Shown one piece after another: positions 1 through 12,396 of a stretch of DNA of 64,000 bases. Below the pieces are notes generated by a model, which was given only the letters and a program-made list of their open reading frames with translations, searched no databases and had not been told where the DNA came from. This DNA comes from Hsuehochloa calcarea (lineage: Eukaryota; Streptophyta; Magnoliopsida; Poales; Poaceae): positions 25,039,232 through 25,103,231 of the forward strand of contig CM070599.1 of assembly GCA_036346395.1 (NCBI GenBank). Reading direction: 5' to 3'. Within the stretch, counting starts at the first letter, position 1. Each line of letters opens with the position of its first letter. A program made the translations under genes and the position numbers.

Positions 1-2015
1 CTACCTGGTAGATGAATAGTAATTTGTATGCTTAAGTATGATTACCCTTCGAGGTAATGACACGGGGAGCCACAGTGGGGTGACCTATACTTAGTTTTGT
101 TACTTACGTGGTTTTGGTATATACTAAAGTAAACCCGGCATGCTAGGTCATGCGAACACATGTCTTAACACAGGGTTACTATACTAGATATGATGTTGCT
201 ATATCATGGTATATAACCCGGGTTATGTTCATTTGGGTACTCCTAGATAAAAGGCTATATGTTAATGATACTTGATTATAACCTAACGGCGTTATTACTC
301 TGACTAACTATTTGATTAACTGTCTCTCTTTGTTATTACAACAACAGTCTAGGGTTTACATCCAACTCTAGCTAACCTTACTCCCTTAACTAAAAGTTAA
401 TGTCATACTACTACCCCTAATACCATTTGGTCATGATTGACTTTTTATATCAGTAATATAATTATTATCTCATTACCCTGGTTACAATGCCATTTCTTAT
501 TAAAGGCATGATCTACTGTCATTGCGCTATTTGGTTAAATAAACACTAATCATTTCTACTAATTTTGGTTTATTCATGTACTTGATACCAACTGAGGATG
601 CATCTTACTTATTACTGCCTTACACTATTCCATTCTAATCAACCCTTTAATTATCATTTTAGTTCCTTGACTACCGTCATTATCCGAAAGTGCAAACAAT
701 TAGCTGAGTGTCTGCAAACTAATTAACCTTCTAATACTCTTAGGCTAATAACTTAAATTAATCACTAATTAACCTAATTAAAATATGTATACACTAATCT
801 AATCCAATGAGCCTGCTGTCATTCTTACCTTCCAAGTTAAAAGCTTAGGTACTAACTACTTTGATTAGAAAGCAATTTAGTGGGTTAGGTTATGGAATAT
901 CATTTAACTTATCTATAGTTGACATACTTCAATTAATCACTGACATGTTTCATTGGCTAACACCATTTGAGCATGTGGTTTACTAATTGAATATTTACTA
1001 GCTAATTATCACCCTAATTACCTTGAATCAACATCAACTGATATTGCAAAGTGCTAACTTCTGTAACTAACTAACCTTCTGACATAATCCAATTACTACT
1101 AAAGGGTGGAGTCCACTATCATAGCCCGCACAGAACACAAAGAGCTACACAAGGATGGGCCCACCTATCATACGCAACAAGAGAGAGCCATACACACAAC
1201 AGTGAAGGGACCGAAACAGGGGAGGCTCCGGGGGTGGCTCGGGCACGCTTCACCAACGGCGAGTGGGCGGCAGTGAGGGGCCGGGGATCCCAAAAATGGG
1301 TCGCCGAGGGGGAGGTCATCCTATTGGTGGTGGTTTCGCGGCTTAAGGAGGACGGTGGCGGTCGGGCGACTATGTGCGGCAACCGGAGCCGGGGAGGAAA
1401 AACGGGCGGCAGCACCAGAGGGGACTAGGAGGAGGAATGGTGTGCGCATGAGCACCGTCTGGGTATGGGGTACTCACTGGGGTGGTTGCCGGTGGTGGGG
1501 AGTGGCCGAGGTGGGCTGGCAGCAATGAACCACCGACGGCATGGAGGGCTCGCCGTGGGGGCGCCGTTGGGGAGAGGGAAAGCCAGAGTGAGTGGTGGGA
1601 ATAGGACGAGGGAGGTGCGGAGGTGCTCCCTCGGGGAAGAATCGACAAGAGGCTCACCATGGGAGATACGGCGGTGGATTTGGCGGAGTTGGCCGGTCGC
1701 GGGGAAGATGTGACCGGTGTGGTCCTCAGGTGGATTTAATCCCAAATTGATTTTGGGGAAGTCTTCCAGGGATCCTAGAACATGTCGTGATGCATATGGG
1801 GGTGGTCGGAGCTCGCTGGAGTGTCCAAAACGGCGACGAGCGGTGCGGCCATGGCTCTCGACCGAGAATGGCATTCACTGCTGGAGCTCGATTTTTAGCT
1901 CGGTGAAGGCAGAGCGTGCGATGGTGGTTGGCACGGGCGGGCGACAATCATGGCCATGACGACATGGGTGTGGACAGCATGCGAGTGGCATGGCAGCGAG
2001 CTGGGCGGCAGCGAC
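1..2015 (-). mobile_element. Gypsy-type LTR, left part (split by CACTA insertion)
   Basis: This stretch is AT-rich from 1 to about 1090 and GC-rich from about 1110 to 2015. Together with 19996-20684 it gives an AT / GC / AT layout like that of the solo LTR at 56058-58786. On the minus strand the LTR would start at 20684 (TGTAACATCCC) and run leftwards. Its 3' terminus is not in the window, so whether it is a solo LTR or part of a full element is unknown. The open frames in the GC-rich part overlap each other on both strands and resemble no family I recognise; I treat them as non-coding. Confidence 0.6.
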
Positions 2016-2049
2016 CACTACTACAAAACATGTTATACTAGACACCCCC

Positions 2050-2123
2050 ATCACAGACGGTTCCTTTGGAACCGTCTGTGATAAAATTATCATAGACGGT
2101 TCTTTTAAAGAACCGTTTGTGAT
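2050..2123. repeat. 5' subterminal palindromic repeats of the CACTA element
   Basis: Two palindromic units with the arms ATCACAGACGGTTC and GAACCGTCTGTGAT start 34 bp inside the 5' terminus. The second unit has drifted (catagacgg and ccgtttgtg). In En/Spm elements such subterminal motifs are the binding sites of the second transposon protein (TNPA/TNP1); that role here is inferred from family knowledge. Confidence 0.85.
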
Positions 2124-2164
2124 ATACAAGCATTATAAGTAGATACTCCCGAATGTCCCCCTTT

Positions 2165-2527
2165 CCATTAATTCCATTTGAGCCGCCGCCACCCTGCTGC
2201 TGCTGCTGCCTCCTCCCCCATTTTGAGCTGTTACCCCTGCCTCCTCTCCCATTTTGAGTTGTTACCCCTGCCTCCTCCTACCCCGGCCCATTGCGGCACC
2301 TCTGCTAGCTGCCTCCTCCCACATTGCGCCACCTTAGAGAGAAGGGTAACGATCGATCTGTAACCCTTTATTTTTACTCTAGACTAATCACTAATGTGTA
2401 ACGATCTGTAACCCTTTATATTTGCTATAGACTAATCACTAATGTGTTTGGTCATTATGAAGGGTACTTGCGATTTATTAATATATAATTTAACACTAAT
2501 TAATTTGTTACGTGCGTATACTTGTAG
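2165..2527. other. CACTA 5' leader, no gene
   Basis: This lies between the subterminal repeats and the transposase start. It contains a C-rich pyrimidine tract (about 2180-2300) and a duplicated phrase around gtaacgatctgtaacccttta at about 2347-2425. A TGTAG dinucleotide acceptor context immediately precedes the ATG at 2528, consistent with a non-coding first exon. No gene is seen. Confidence 0.5.
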
Positions 2528-3821
2528 ATGGACCGAAACTGGATGTACATTGAGAACCGTGTGAGTGAAGAGTATATTAATGGCGTGTTTGCTTTTAGAA
2601 GAGCCGCCGAGCAGGATATGTTGAAGAAGGGGATAAAATTTATGTATTGTCCATGCATTGATTGCGGTAATATGAAAATGTTTAATAACCCGGTGCAGAT
2701 CGAAGCTCACTTAATACGAAGGGGTTTCAAAAAAGGATATACATGTTGGAGCAGTCACGGTGAAGAGCAGATTATACCGGAAGTCAGTAATGACGACATC
2801 GCCAAGGAAGTCAACGATATGCAGGGTATGGAATGTGCTTTTGATGAGGATAAGTCGCATGATGACAATCTGGATCAGATGTTACGCGATGCAGAAGGGG
2901 ACTACGGTGAGAGAGAGTTTTGTAAATTCGAGGGCTTAATGGAGGACTCGGGGAAACCTTTGTTCCCTGGCTGCAAGCCAGAATACACAAGGTTGTCAAC
3001 CGTGCTTGAACTGCTGAAATTGAAGGCAAGCAATGGTTGGTCCGACAAGAGTTTTACGGCGTTGTTAGGTCTCTTAGCTAACATCCTTCCGGAGGGAAAC
3101 GTGTTGCCCAGCACGACCTACCAAGTTAAGAAGGTTATTTGTCCATTGGGAATGGAAGTAGAAAGAATACATGCATGTCCGAACGATTGTATCCTCTACC
3201 GTAAAGAGTATGCAGACATGCATGCATGTCCCGTGTGCAGAGCATCCCGATACAAGCGTAAGAAAACTGCTAAGGCGAAGCAAGGACCTCCTGCTAAGAT
3301 GTTGTGGTATCTGCCTGTGATCCCACGTTTGAAGCGTTTATTTGCGAACCGAAAGGAGGCAAGATTGATGCGTTGGCACTCGGAGGAGCGTAAGAAAGAT
3401 GGGAAGCTCAGACACCCTGCTAATTCTGCCCAGTGGAGAAACTTCGATCGGAGCTTCGAAGAGTTCGGTGCGGAACCGAGGAACATAAGGTTAGGGTTGA
3501 GTACGGACGGAATGAATGAATCCTTTCGGTAACATGAGCAGCCGACATAGCACCTGGCCCGTGAATCTATGTATGTACAACCTTCCTCCTTGGCTGTGTA
3601 TGAAGCGGAAATACATTTTGATGTCACTACTTATCCAATGGCCGAAGCAACCTGGGAACGATATTGATGTGTACCTAGCACCATTGCTGGAAGATCTTGT
3701 GACACTTTGGAACGAAGGGGTACAAGTATGGGATGCGTACAAACGAGAGAACTTCACTTTACGCGCCATGTTATTCTGCACCATCAATGATTTTTCTGCC
3801 CTTTGTAACCTGTCGGGGTTC

Positions 3822-3826
3822 AGTAC
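3822..3826. repeat. Target-site duplication AGTAC (left copy)
   Basis: AGTAC directly precedes the element starting TGTAACACCCC and recurs at 12397-12401 directly after the element ends. Removing the insertion and one copy puts the two halves of the transposase back in frame, which independently supports both boundaries. Confidence 0.92.
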
Positions 3827-5525
3827 TGTAACACCCCAGCCCAACATTGAGCTTAGAATGCCACTAAACTACTATAACCATCTAATTTACATCAACTTAC
3901 TATAAAATTTCAGCAAGCATAACAACATTAAAACCCATCCACGGGTCGCATTAACACAAGCATAACACTATGACAATCATAGATAAATTAAACCTAGGAG
4001 CATAGCAAAATAATAAACCAAGATTAACATAAACCAAGCATCTATGGTTATTCAATACCATCATGTCCTAGATATAAATATTCATGTTATTCTAAAAGTT
4101 TCTCATGTCCAATGAATCAAATAATTGGGTGAAGTGCATGATTCCAAGTGTGCTAGCCCTTCCCGAGTAAAACGTCATCACTGGTCACCTAAAAACAACA
4201 ATAGAGCAAGAATGAGTCCAAGACTCAGCAAATACATAATAAAGCCATAAACAATAGTTTATTAACCATAATCAAAGTTACCATCATCATCCATTTAGTT
4301 AATTCCATTGTCATTCTCAAACAAACAAGCCATATTCCATATAGGTAAAGTTGCACAATTTAACAATTTACTTAGATATGCGAATGCACCAACATGCTCA
4401 TGCTCATATGCATCTCATCGGTGATACTGGGTAGCGGAGTGTTCACCCGTCGATGACACACTCTATCCTTCACTCCGTGAAGTCCCCACCAAAGTAGGAT
4501 TTTATCTAGAGCTCTCCTGACTAGTCATGTATCTTTCTCACCGACCTCACCTAATAGTTACATGACTTTCTCACCGACTGCTCATGCAACCCCGTCATGA
4601 TGAATGTAAATGATGCGATATCTTTATTTATTCATCAACATAGTCCATCTCATTAACTCAATATCTCCTCATTATCTCAATATCATAATCTCAATATCAT
4701 AATCTCATTCACTCAAGGTCATCAATATCATGTATAAGAATAAGCTAAACGAAAGCATAATAAATAGCATGATAAGTAATAACAATGATCATGGTGAACA
4801 ACCCATTGTTCACCACTCTACCATGTACTTGCCTTCCGCGCTGTGACGAGTTAGGAGGCAACGACGGAATTTCTCCACTCCTTGCCCCACCGCCTACACA
4901 AATATTTATTCGAAATAAGAATAACAAGACATGACGTGGCTACAAGCGTTTTACCATAACCCTCTATCTAATCAACATAACCAAAAACTCAAAATGATGA
5001 ATTAACTAATCACCAATATCGCCCTTCGATCATCGATGCGAGAAAAATCGTAATTAAATATCTGTAACTCCGAATGACTTGAAACTTGTGCTCAAATACT
5101 CTTAACGTAACAAGCTACGAAACTCTAGTTGGTGGGGTTCTTCGATTCGGCCAAACCAGTGGTCTAAACAACCGTTGAAAATAAGTGACAGACATCTGTC
5201 CAGAATACAGCACAGCAGTAAAGAACATGGAATAACTTTTACTCTACAGATCCAATTGAGATGATCTTTATCAGCTCGGAAAGATAATTTCAAGGGCTAC
5301 AAAAACCTAGTTGGGTGGAAGTTCTGAATCTGACTCTAACTAGATCGAAACCAAGGGTCAAACCGACAGTTCCAAATTCTGGAATTTAACGTGGCCGGCC
5401 CCTCATGGGCCGCCTGGGCCAAGGCCCAAGGCCCAGGTTGCCGAAAAACTACAGAAATCCTCTTTTTCTTATGTCTAATTTCTCTTTTGAGTGCTTTCGT
5501 CGTTGTAATCAATCGGAGTATTACA
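3827..5525 (-). repeat. 3' LTR of the chimeric element (type A, 1,699 bp)
   Basis: Read on plus it runs from TGTAACACCCCAGCCC to GGAGTATTACA. Next to its inner edge is a polypurine tract (TTAAGGGGGG on minus, 5531-5540). Short blocks such as tacttgcctt-cgcg-tgtgac align with the other LTR, but most of it does not match closely. Confidence 0.85.
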
Positions 5526-5530
5526 TTCTA

Positions 5531-5540
5531 CCCCCCTTAA
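5531..5540 (-). other. Polypurine tract
   Basis: TTAAGGGGGG on the minus strand, five bases from the 3' LTR edge: the expected place and composition for plus-strand priming in reverse transcription. Confidence 0.75.
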
Positions 5541-8500
5541 CAGGATTTGACCTCGAATCTACATACCGATCTACTCGAAAGAAAACTGCGACTGGAATTT
5601 AACAATGATAACCACGTACCAGAAACGAATAGGTTTAGGTACTGCTCGCGGAAGTGGGACTCTAGCTCCCAAGTAGCCTCTCTCTCGGACTAGTGAAACC
5701 ACAACACAAAGGCGTAAAACGACGTTTGTCCTAACACGCAACCTGAACTTTCTAGGTACACTTATCGAAAGAGGATCGAAGGTAAGACGTTACTCGAAGG
5801 TCAACGTCTTTAACTAAAACTCCGACTTTGAATGGTTCAGCTGCTCACTCAGCACCATAACACACCAGACGTTGCGTACTTCGCGTATGCGCCCGAGACA
5901 GTCAAAGCGAAATGCCAACTTCCAAATTCCTACAACTGTCGGAAACGAACGAGTGTAACAGGGCCACCTTCCCTTTTGGTACGAAAGAACACAACATGCT
6001 CAAAATCGAACTCTTCATCTAACAAGGAACACCTACTTTAAACAAGAATGCACAACAAATCTAGTTCTTAAACCACTGACTTGCAAAGAGAATCCAACTG
6101 GAAATAGAGAGTCTTCATCGCACCCATGCAATACTAACTCTCCACCAAAAGGGTTAAATTCCAAATTTGACATTCGTCACGAAAACACATCCATTTCCTA
6201 AATAGGCATATTACAAATGGACACCACGACAGCCAAAGGAGAAATCACTCGAAAGCCCATACTAAATACTTGCGATTTGTCTGAATTGAAAAGAATGAAC
6301 ATGCCAACACAATGCCAACTCAGATTGCAGAAAACAACAGTCAACAACACATAACTCAAACGAAATCAGGAAAACGCTTCACTAACCGAGGAAACATCCT
6401 TTTCCTCAGTTTCTCTTTTAGGAGTAAAACTTCTCTCGAACCTTGGAATTCGAATTCATCGCATACCACATGAGCTTAAACCTTTTAATTGAACATCCTC
6501 AAATTATGCTCAAACTGAAATACATCATTAACACCATTGTGAAGAGGCTCCATTGAATCCTCCAATTACTCTAGGCATCTCATTCTACTAATCAATATTA
6601 ATTTGATTGAAGGCACCCAAAGCGCCACAAAATAGATTCCACACAATCACATTACCTCTAATTTTCAAGAACAACTCAGAATCCTCAGTACACACGCTCA
6701 TGTACTACATCAGAAAGGTTCTATAAATGACCATTCCACTGCTCAGGAAACTCTATTATTCCACTTTCTTTACACACACTCATTGTGTGACCAAAGGTCT
6801 AGCATAAAAATGTAAAGCCCAGATTCAACCTCTAAGACTCTTACAATGAACTTCTGGTATACTTGATAGGAAATTCTTTGATCGGATAACTAAAATTCCT
6901 GGAATCCAAACAATATCCTCAATCGTTAATATCAATATTCCTCACTAATCAAGTAACTGCCTAATGTGATTAGCTTCACCAAACTTGAACCCACTAAACC
7001 ACACTATTCCATTTCACCCACACGACCGCAACATACACATTCGCAAGACTCTAACTAATTGACCAAGTTCCAAACTTTTGAATATTTCAATATTCCACCG
7101 ACATGAACAAGGGTTCTTGAATTACAATTCACTATTGGTTTTACTAGTTGTAACAACATAATCAGTTTTACCTCAACGACCATCATTCCTTTTGGATCCA
7201 ATTCTCTACAAGATTTATATCACAAAATCAATTCTTCATCCAATGCTCTTGAAATAACTTACAACATCAGGTCTCACATCAACATATACTTGACCACTAC
7301 TAACCGGATGCCACTATATACCCCATAAGGTTTTGTAAAACAAATTGATGAAGTGGCAAATAAAATATATTTTTTTCAGCACCCGGAAAAAAAATGTTTT
7401 CTTTTCGCAACAATCATAAGACCGGGAGAAATAGACAAATAACAAGGATCTCGGAAAAGCAAAAGCGGAGACCACAATTGAGGGCACAAGTCCTACAAAA
7501 AGAGAATATGAAATCTCAAATAAAACAAAGCACCACTTTTGAAAATCGAGAAACTCCTATGGGGCAAAAATAGAAAGTTTAGGCACACTTCAAGTAAACT
7601 GCGAGTTACAAAACTTGACTTCGATCTCGAATACTTCTACTTCACTCTTTCTTTAACAAAGAAAGTAATTCTTTTTTTTATTATAACGTCATGCTGCCCA
7701 CTCAAACAAGAAAAGTTGTAAGACCAAATCACATTAATCACTTAAGAACCAATAAAGCTTTCCAACAAGCCACTTGCTCAATCCAATCCCAGCTACTACA
7801 TAAACCATGAACTACAAAAGATCACGGATGCAAAACTTGAAAATTTTCATTTGAGCGATACCACGAGTGACGATCAAATTACCTTCTTTCTATAAGAATC
7901 GACAACACACTACCAATCTATTGATGATAATCTTACTAACATCCAGGATAATACACTGTTAACGAAAATTCATCATAGTCTACCCTTCCATTATACAGCT
8001 CTCTAAAAACTCACCAAATTGTTTCATACTACTTTATCATCTCGTCCTCAAATCGAGAGTCCACCAAAAGCTTACAAACTACTACAACAACAACTTTATT
8101 TTAGCAGAGATCTACTACATAAATCAAAATGTTATACCAAAACTCTTTCATTATGGACATGCTATCGTCTGACAATTCCACTATCATGAAAGCATAGGCC
8201 ACCAATTAAATCCCACAGTTCAACTCTTATAGATGCTCAACACCAAACGTCAACACACAATTGTTGCACTCCAACCATCATTGCTATCAAGCGGCTTCAT
8301 CAAGAAATCTAGATGCTACCTACTTTCCTTTTCAAATCACATGAACAATCACAAATACATGTTCAACTGTCCATCCTCATATTCATATTTCGGTGCAAAA
8401 TCCCGACAAAACTTCCAAAATCATAGTATTCCATCGATCAAAAAGTCTCAACAACTCTGCAACCAAATTCGTCCAATTATTCTAGTTGAAATAACTATCT

Positions 8501-9691
8501 AGAAACTCCTTCCATAATATAAAATCATCTAGTATCTACAGATAAGATAACTCCAAGATTAATATCCACTATGGTAATAATCTAGCATCTCCCAACTTTT
8601 CCTTCCCACACAAGAAGATTAATCCACGAGACCAACTAATCCAACAAGTTTAGCAAAACTAAATAATTTTAATGATCATACCAGTCATCAATGTTCTACA
8701 ATTCTTAATAACTCCTTTTAATCCAATTAGGTATAGCCATACTATTAATCATAGTTCATCAAGAAGTACCACATACCATCAAGTTAATCAACTTTCCTTC
8801 CAAGGTTCTTGGTTAAGATTGATTATACACCACACTACAGACCCAACTTGATAACCCATACCATATCCATTAATTTATTTAATTACAACCTTTAACTTAA
8901 CCACAACAAGACATCGCTAAAGGGTTTTAATATTTTCTTTTATAACAGAGAAGCATTCAACTTCAATACTCAAAATACCCAAAAGAAATACATTGGGTCA
9001 AAGCTTCCATATGTTAAAGGACTTGAAAAAGAAAACTTTCGTTATCCAAAATACCAAGCCAACAAATGAGTCATTTTTTTCCCAACAAGAAAGGCAGATC
9101 TCTCGTGAAAAGATCAACCTTGCAAATTAACGACGTTCACAAAAAACAACAACAGATCAACAGTCAGGAAAACAAATAATAACTTAATAGAACCAACAAA
9201 CACCAATGAAAATACATCAACTGCATTGTAAATACTAACCCAAGAAAATTCATCAACCGCAACTATAACAGGAATAATCAAATTCAAACTCAAGGAAGAA
9301 AATAACTTTTCTAAAGAAACATATCCTCAACACCTGTAACTAAGTTACCTGATGTAAACACTTCACCACTATCATACAACAAACGGTGGTATAACTTGGC
9401 CATGCCTATGGCCACAACTACAATCTCTACCTCTCGACTATCATGACCCATAGCAATCACATAATCAAATCATAAGTAGTCAGAACCAATTCATAACATA
9501 AATCATCAATACAACATAACGGAAGCGTAAATGCGATGCTCATCCCATTCCCATCCTCATGCACCAAAGTGTCAAAATTTTAAGTTAATTAACCATTATC
9601 AAATTTGGGTTTATTTTACAAGTCCTAAAACAAGTTTTAGCAATTTTAGGTTAACTAAGTTATTAATCTATTCACCACGGACCTGAAGCCC
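5541..9691 (-). other. Internal region of the chimeric LTR element, no coding capacity
   Basis: This is 4.15 kb of AT-rich sequence. The few open frames are under 100 residues, have no domain I recognise and are broken by stops in every frame. No gag zinc knuckle, protease, YVDD or integrase motif is seen. It may be a very degraded pol region or a genuinely non-coding spacer as in non-autonomous LTR families. Confidence 0.6.
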
Positions 9692-9703
9692 GCTCTGATA
9701 CCA
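9692..9703 (-). other. Primer-binding site, initiator Met-tRNA type
   Basis: On the minus strand it reads TGGTATCAGAGC, the standard plant PBS complementary to the 3' end of initiator tRNA-Met, two bases inside the 5' LTR. It fixes the orientation of the element. Confidence 0.9.
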
Positions 9704-9705
9704 AC

Positions 9706-12061
9706 TGTAACACCCTGGCTATTCGGAAGCCAAAATGTCACGCAAACCTATCAAACTACTAAGCATAGCATTAAAACTAGATTATCTAGATTCAATCAAC
9801 ATAAATTCCTAAGGAAAGACAATGAACAATCACTAGAATCATGGTAAAGAATGGATAAACGGTCATAATACCACGAGCAGTCAAACGATACTAACATAGG
9901 ATTATTACAACTGAACTTATTTCAACAATTTGACTTGGTGAATGGCAAGAATAATTGTTCGATTGGATAAAAGTGAAGTGTAGTGTCTTGAACTACCCCA
10001 CCAAATTATCTTGTCGTCCTCCTCAATTACCTAATTAAAACATACAAAGCAAGGGTGAGTCGAAGACTCAGCAAGTACTAAACAAGAATAATCAAGCATG
10101 GAGTGGACAACACCATTCAGTTGAATTACGAACAATTATTGGAACACATACATGTACGTATGGAATGAGTACATGAATGGATGAAATGTAAGAATGCATT
10201 GAAGGTATGGACTTATCGACTGCATATACTGGTATAGCGAGTGATACACCCGTCGGTGTTCACTTAAGCCCGTACTTCACAAAGTACGGGGACCCAATCA
10301 CCGTATGAAGAACGTTTCATACGGGTGTCCAAGTTGCCACATTGGAATGGTGGTCAACACTACCCACATTGGAATGGTGGGTTTTCAAATGCCCATGCTG
10401 GAATTGATGGGTCTTTCAAATGCCCATACTGGAATTGATGGGACTTACCAAAAGAATCCACTTCCGTGGTCATAATGAATTTTATGAATGAACATGATGA
10501 TTTCTCATGGTATGAATGAATAACACACATTAGTGGAAAAGACACATGGCATTCAACAACATGTGTAAACAAGTATAAGTATGTATTCACACTCAACATA
10601 ATGTACCAATAAGGCCACACTAGTCACTTGCAGTATATCAACACCATGAACAAAGCACAAGAACATTCATGTAAACAACATATCATTATGCATTCCTTTG
10701 AATTCAACACCAGTTAACATACAGTACTTGCCTTTCGCGTTGTGACTCGTTAGTAGGCAACGGAGGTGTTCCCACACATGAAGCCTCGCCGCCTACACAA
10801 GCATGTTCCCAAAATAAGAACAACGATATAACATTGCTACCGGTGTTCTACAATAACCCCTGACTATCCAATATACCGCATAGACCCAAAATGAAAATAA
10901 ACTATTCAGCCAGATTTCAGCCCTTCTGAGCAGCGGTACGAGAAAATTCACCATTAATTATCTGTAACGCTAAAAGACCTGAAACCAGTGCTCACTGAAT
11001 CTTAACAGATCAGGCTACAAAACATTAGTTGGCGGAATCCCCTTATTCGGCCAAAACAGAGGGCTAATTATCAGCTAAACACATCCCATCTACGTCTGTC
11101 CAGAATACAGATCAGAGATAAAGAAAATGGCGTAACTTTCAACCTATTTATCCAATGAGAATAATTCTTATAATCTTGGAAAGATAATTTTAAGGGCTAA
11201 AATAACTTAGTTGGGTGAAGGTTCTGATTCGGCCCCTAATTTGAACAAAACCGAGAGACAAACCTACTGACCTCAGTTTTCAGATAGACTGGACAGTTCG
11301 TAATAAAAAATTCATATCTCCCAAACTACAGATCGGATTTTCCTGATCTCAGTTCCAAAAGAAAGCTAACGTTCCCAGTAATAAAACTCTAGAAGGGCAA
11401 AACCCCAGATTCGGCCTCTACAGCAGTCTAAACAATAGATGAAAACGCTAACATTTATCTGCCCAGAATTCAGAACAGTGGTAAAGAAAATATCATAACT
11501 TTCATTATACAGATCTAATGGAGATGATCTTTATAAGCTTTGAAAGATAATTTAAAGGGCTACAATAACTTATTTGGCCGGAGGTTCTGAAAATGGCTCT
11601 AACTAAATCAAAACCTAGGATCAAGCCGGCAGATCCTTCTCGTCAGACAGACAGAATAGCGCGCACTAAAAAAAATCATATCTCCTAAACCGTAAGGCGG
11701 AATCACGTGATCTCGGTGGATATGGAAAGCTAAGAACAATACCTACAACTTTCTAAGAGATGGACAGGACAGAAAATGAACGCATCTTACCCAAAATCGA
11801 CGTACAAGGCGGTGCACAGCAAGGGGGAAGGGGGCGGCGGCTCCAAAGGGGGGAGGGGGAGAGAAATGTGGAGTTTAGGGTTTGGGGTGGAACCCCCTCT
11901 TATGGCCGGCCACCACATGGGCCCCTCCTGGGCCGTGGCCCAGGCCTAGGTTGCCGTGAAATCACAGAAAACCCCCCGGTGAAAAGATGATTCTGTTTTT
12001 TCGATTAGCTCCCTCTTCCGAAACTTCTTCTAATAAGCCGAATCACCTTCGGGGTATTACA
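9706..12061 (-). repeat. 5' LTR of the chimeric element (type B, 2,356 bp)
   Basis: On plus it starts TGTAACACCCTGGCT and ends CGGGGTATTACA. It shares the TGTAACA/TATTACA termini and scattered blocks with the left LTR but differs through most of its length. It holds repeated phrases about 'ggaatggtgg' and 'ggaattgatggg' (10337-10442), and several paragraphs of 11030-11600 resemble one another (the 'aagataatttaaagggctac' phrase recurs three times). Confidence 0.83.
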
Positions 12062-12064
12062 TTT

Positions 12065-12396
12065 GGCTAGCACACTTGGAATCATGCACTTCACCCAATT
12101 ATTTGATTCATTGGACATGAGAAACTTTTAGAATAACATGAATATTTATATCTAGGACATGATGGTATTGAATAACCATAGATGCTTGGTTTATGTTAAT
12201 CTTGGTTTATTATTTTACTATGCTCCTAGGTTTAATTTATGTATGATTGTCATAGTGTTATGCTTGTGTTAATGCGACCCGTGGATGGGTTTTAATGTTG
12301 TTATGCTTGCTAAAATTTTATAGTAAGTTGATGTAAATTAGATGGTTATAGTAGTTTAGTGGCATTCTAAGCTCAATGTTGGGCTGGGGTGTTACA
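12065..12396 (+). repeat. Inverted copy of the 3' LTR terminus (332 bp)
   Basis: It is the reverse complement of 3827-4158 with only three substitutions seen in 332 positions. It is joined to the 5' LTR edge through three extra bases (TTT, 12062-12064) and ends exactly at the LTR terminus TGTTACA, directly before the AGTAC duplication. Confidence 0.93.

Larger units (their letters stand above)
3827..12396 (-). mobile_element. Chimeric non-coding LTR retrotransposon with inverted identical ends
   Basis: The element is 8,570 bp and flanked by AGTAC. Read on the minus strand it has a 5' LTR (12061 to 9706), a primer-binding site TGGTATCAGAGC, a 4.2-kb internal region without coding capacity, a polypurine tract, and a 3' LTR (5525 to 3827). 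Beyond the 5' LTR lies an extra 332-bp piece (12065-12396) that is an inverted copy of the last 332 bp of the 3' LTR, so both outer termini read TGTAACACCCCAGCCC inward. The two LTRs differ in length (1,699 and 2,356 bp) and are only patchily similar. The lack of gag-pol makes it a non-autonomous, Dasheng-like member of the gypsy group; the superfamily is inferred from the LTR style and PBS. Confidence 0.85.

Noticed and set aside
3827..12396. DNA transposon with 332-bp terminal inverted repeats
   Set aside because: PBS, PPT, TG...CA LTRs and the 5-bp duplication show a retrotransposon. The inverted ends are copies of an LTR terminus.
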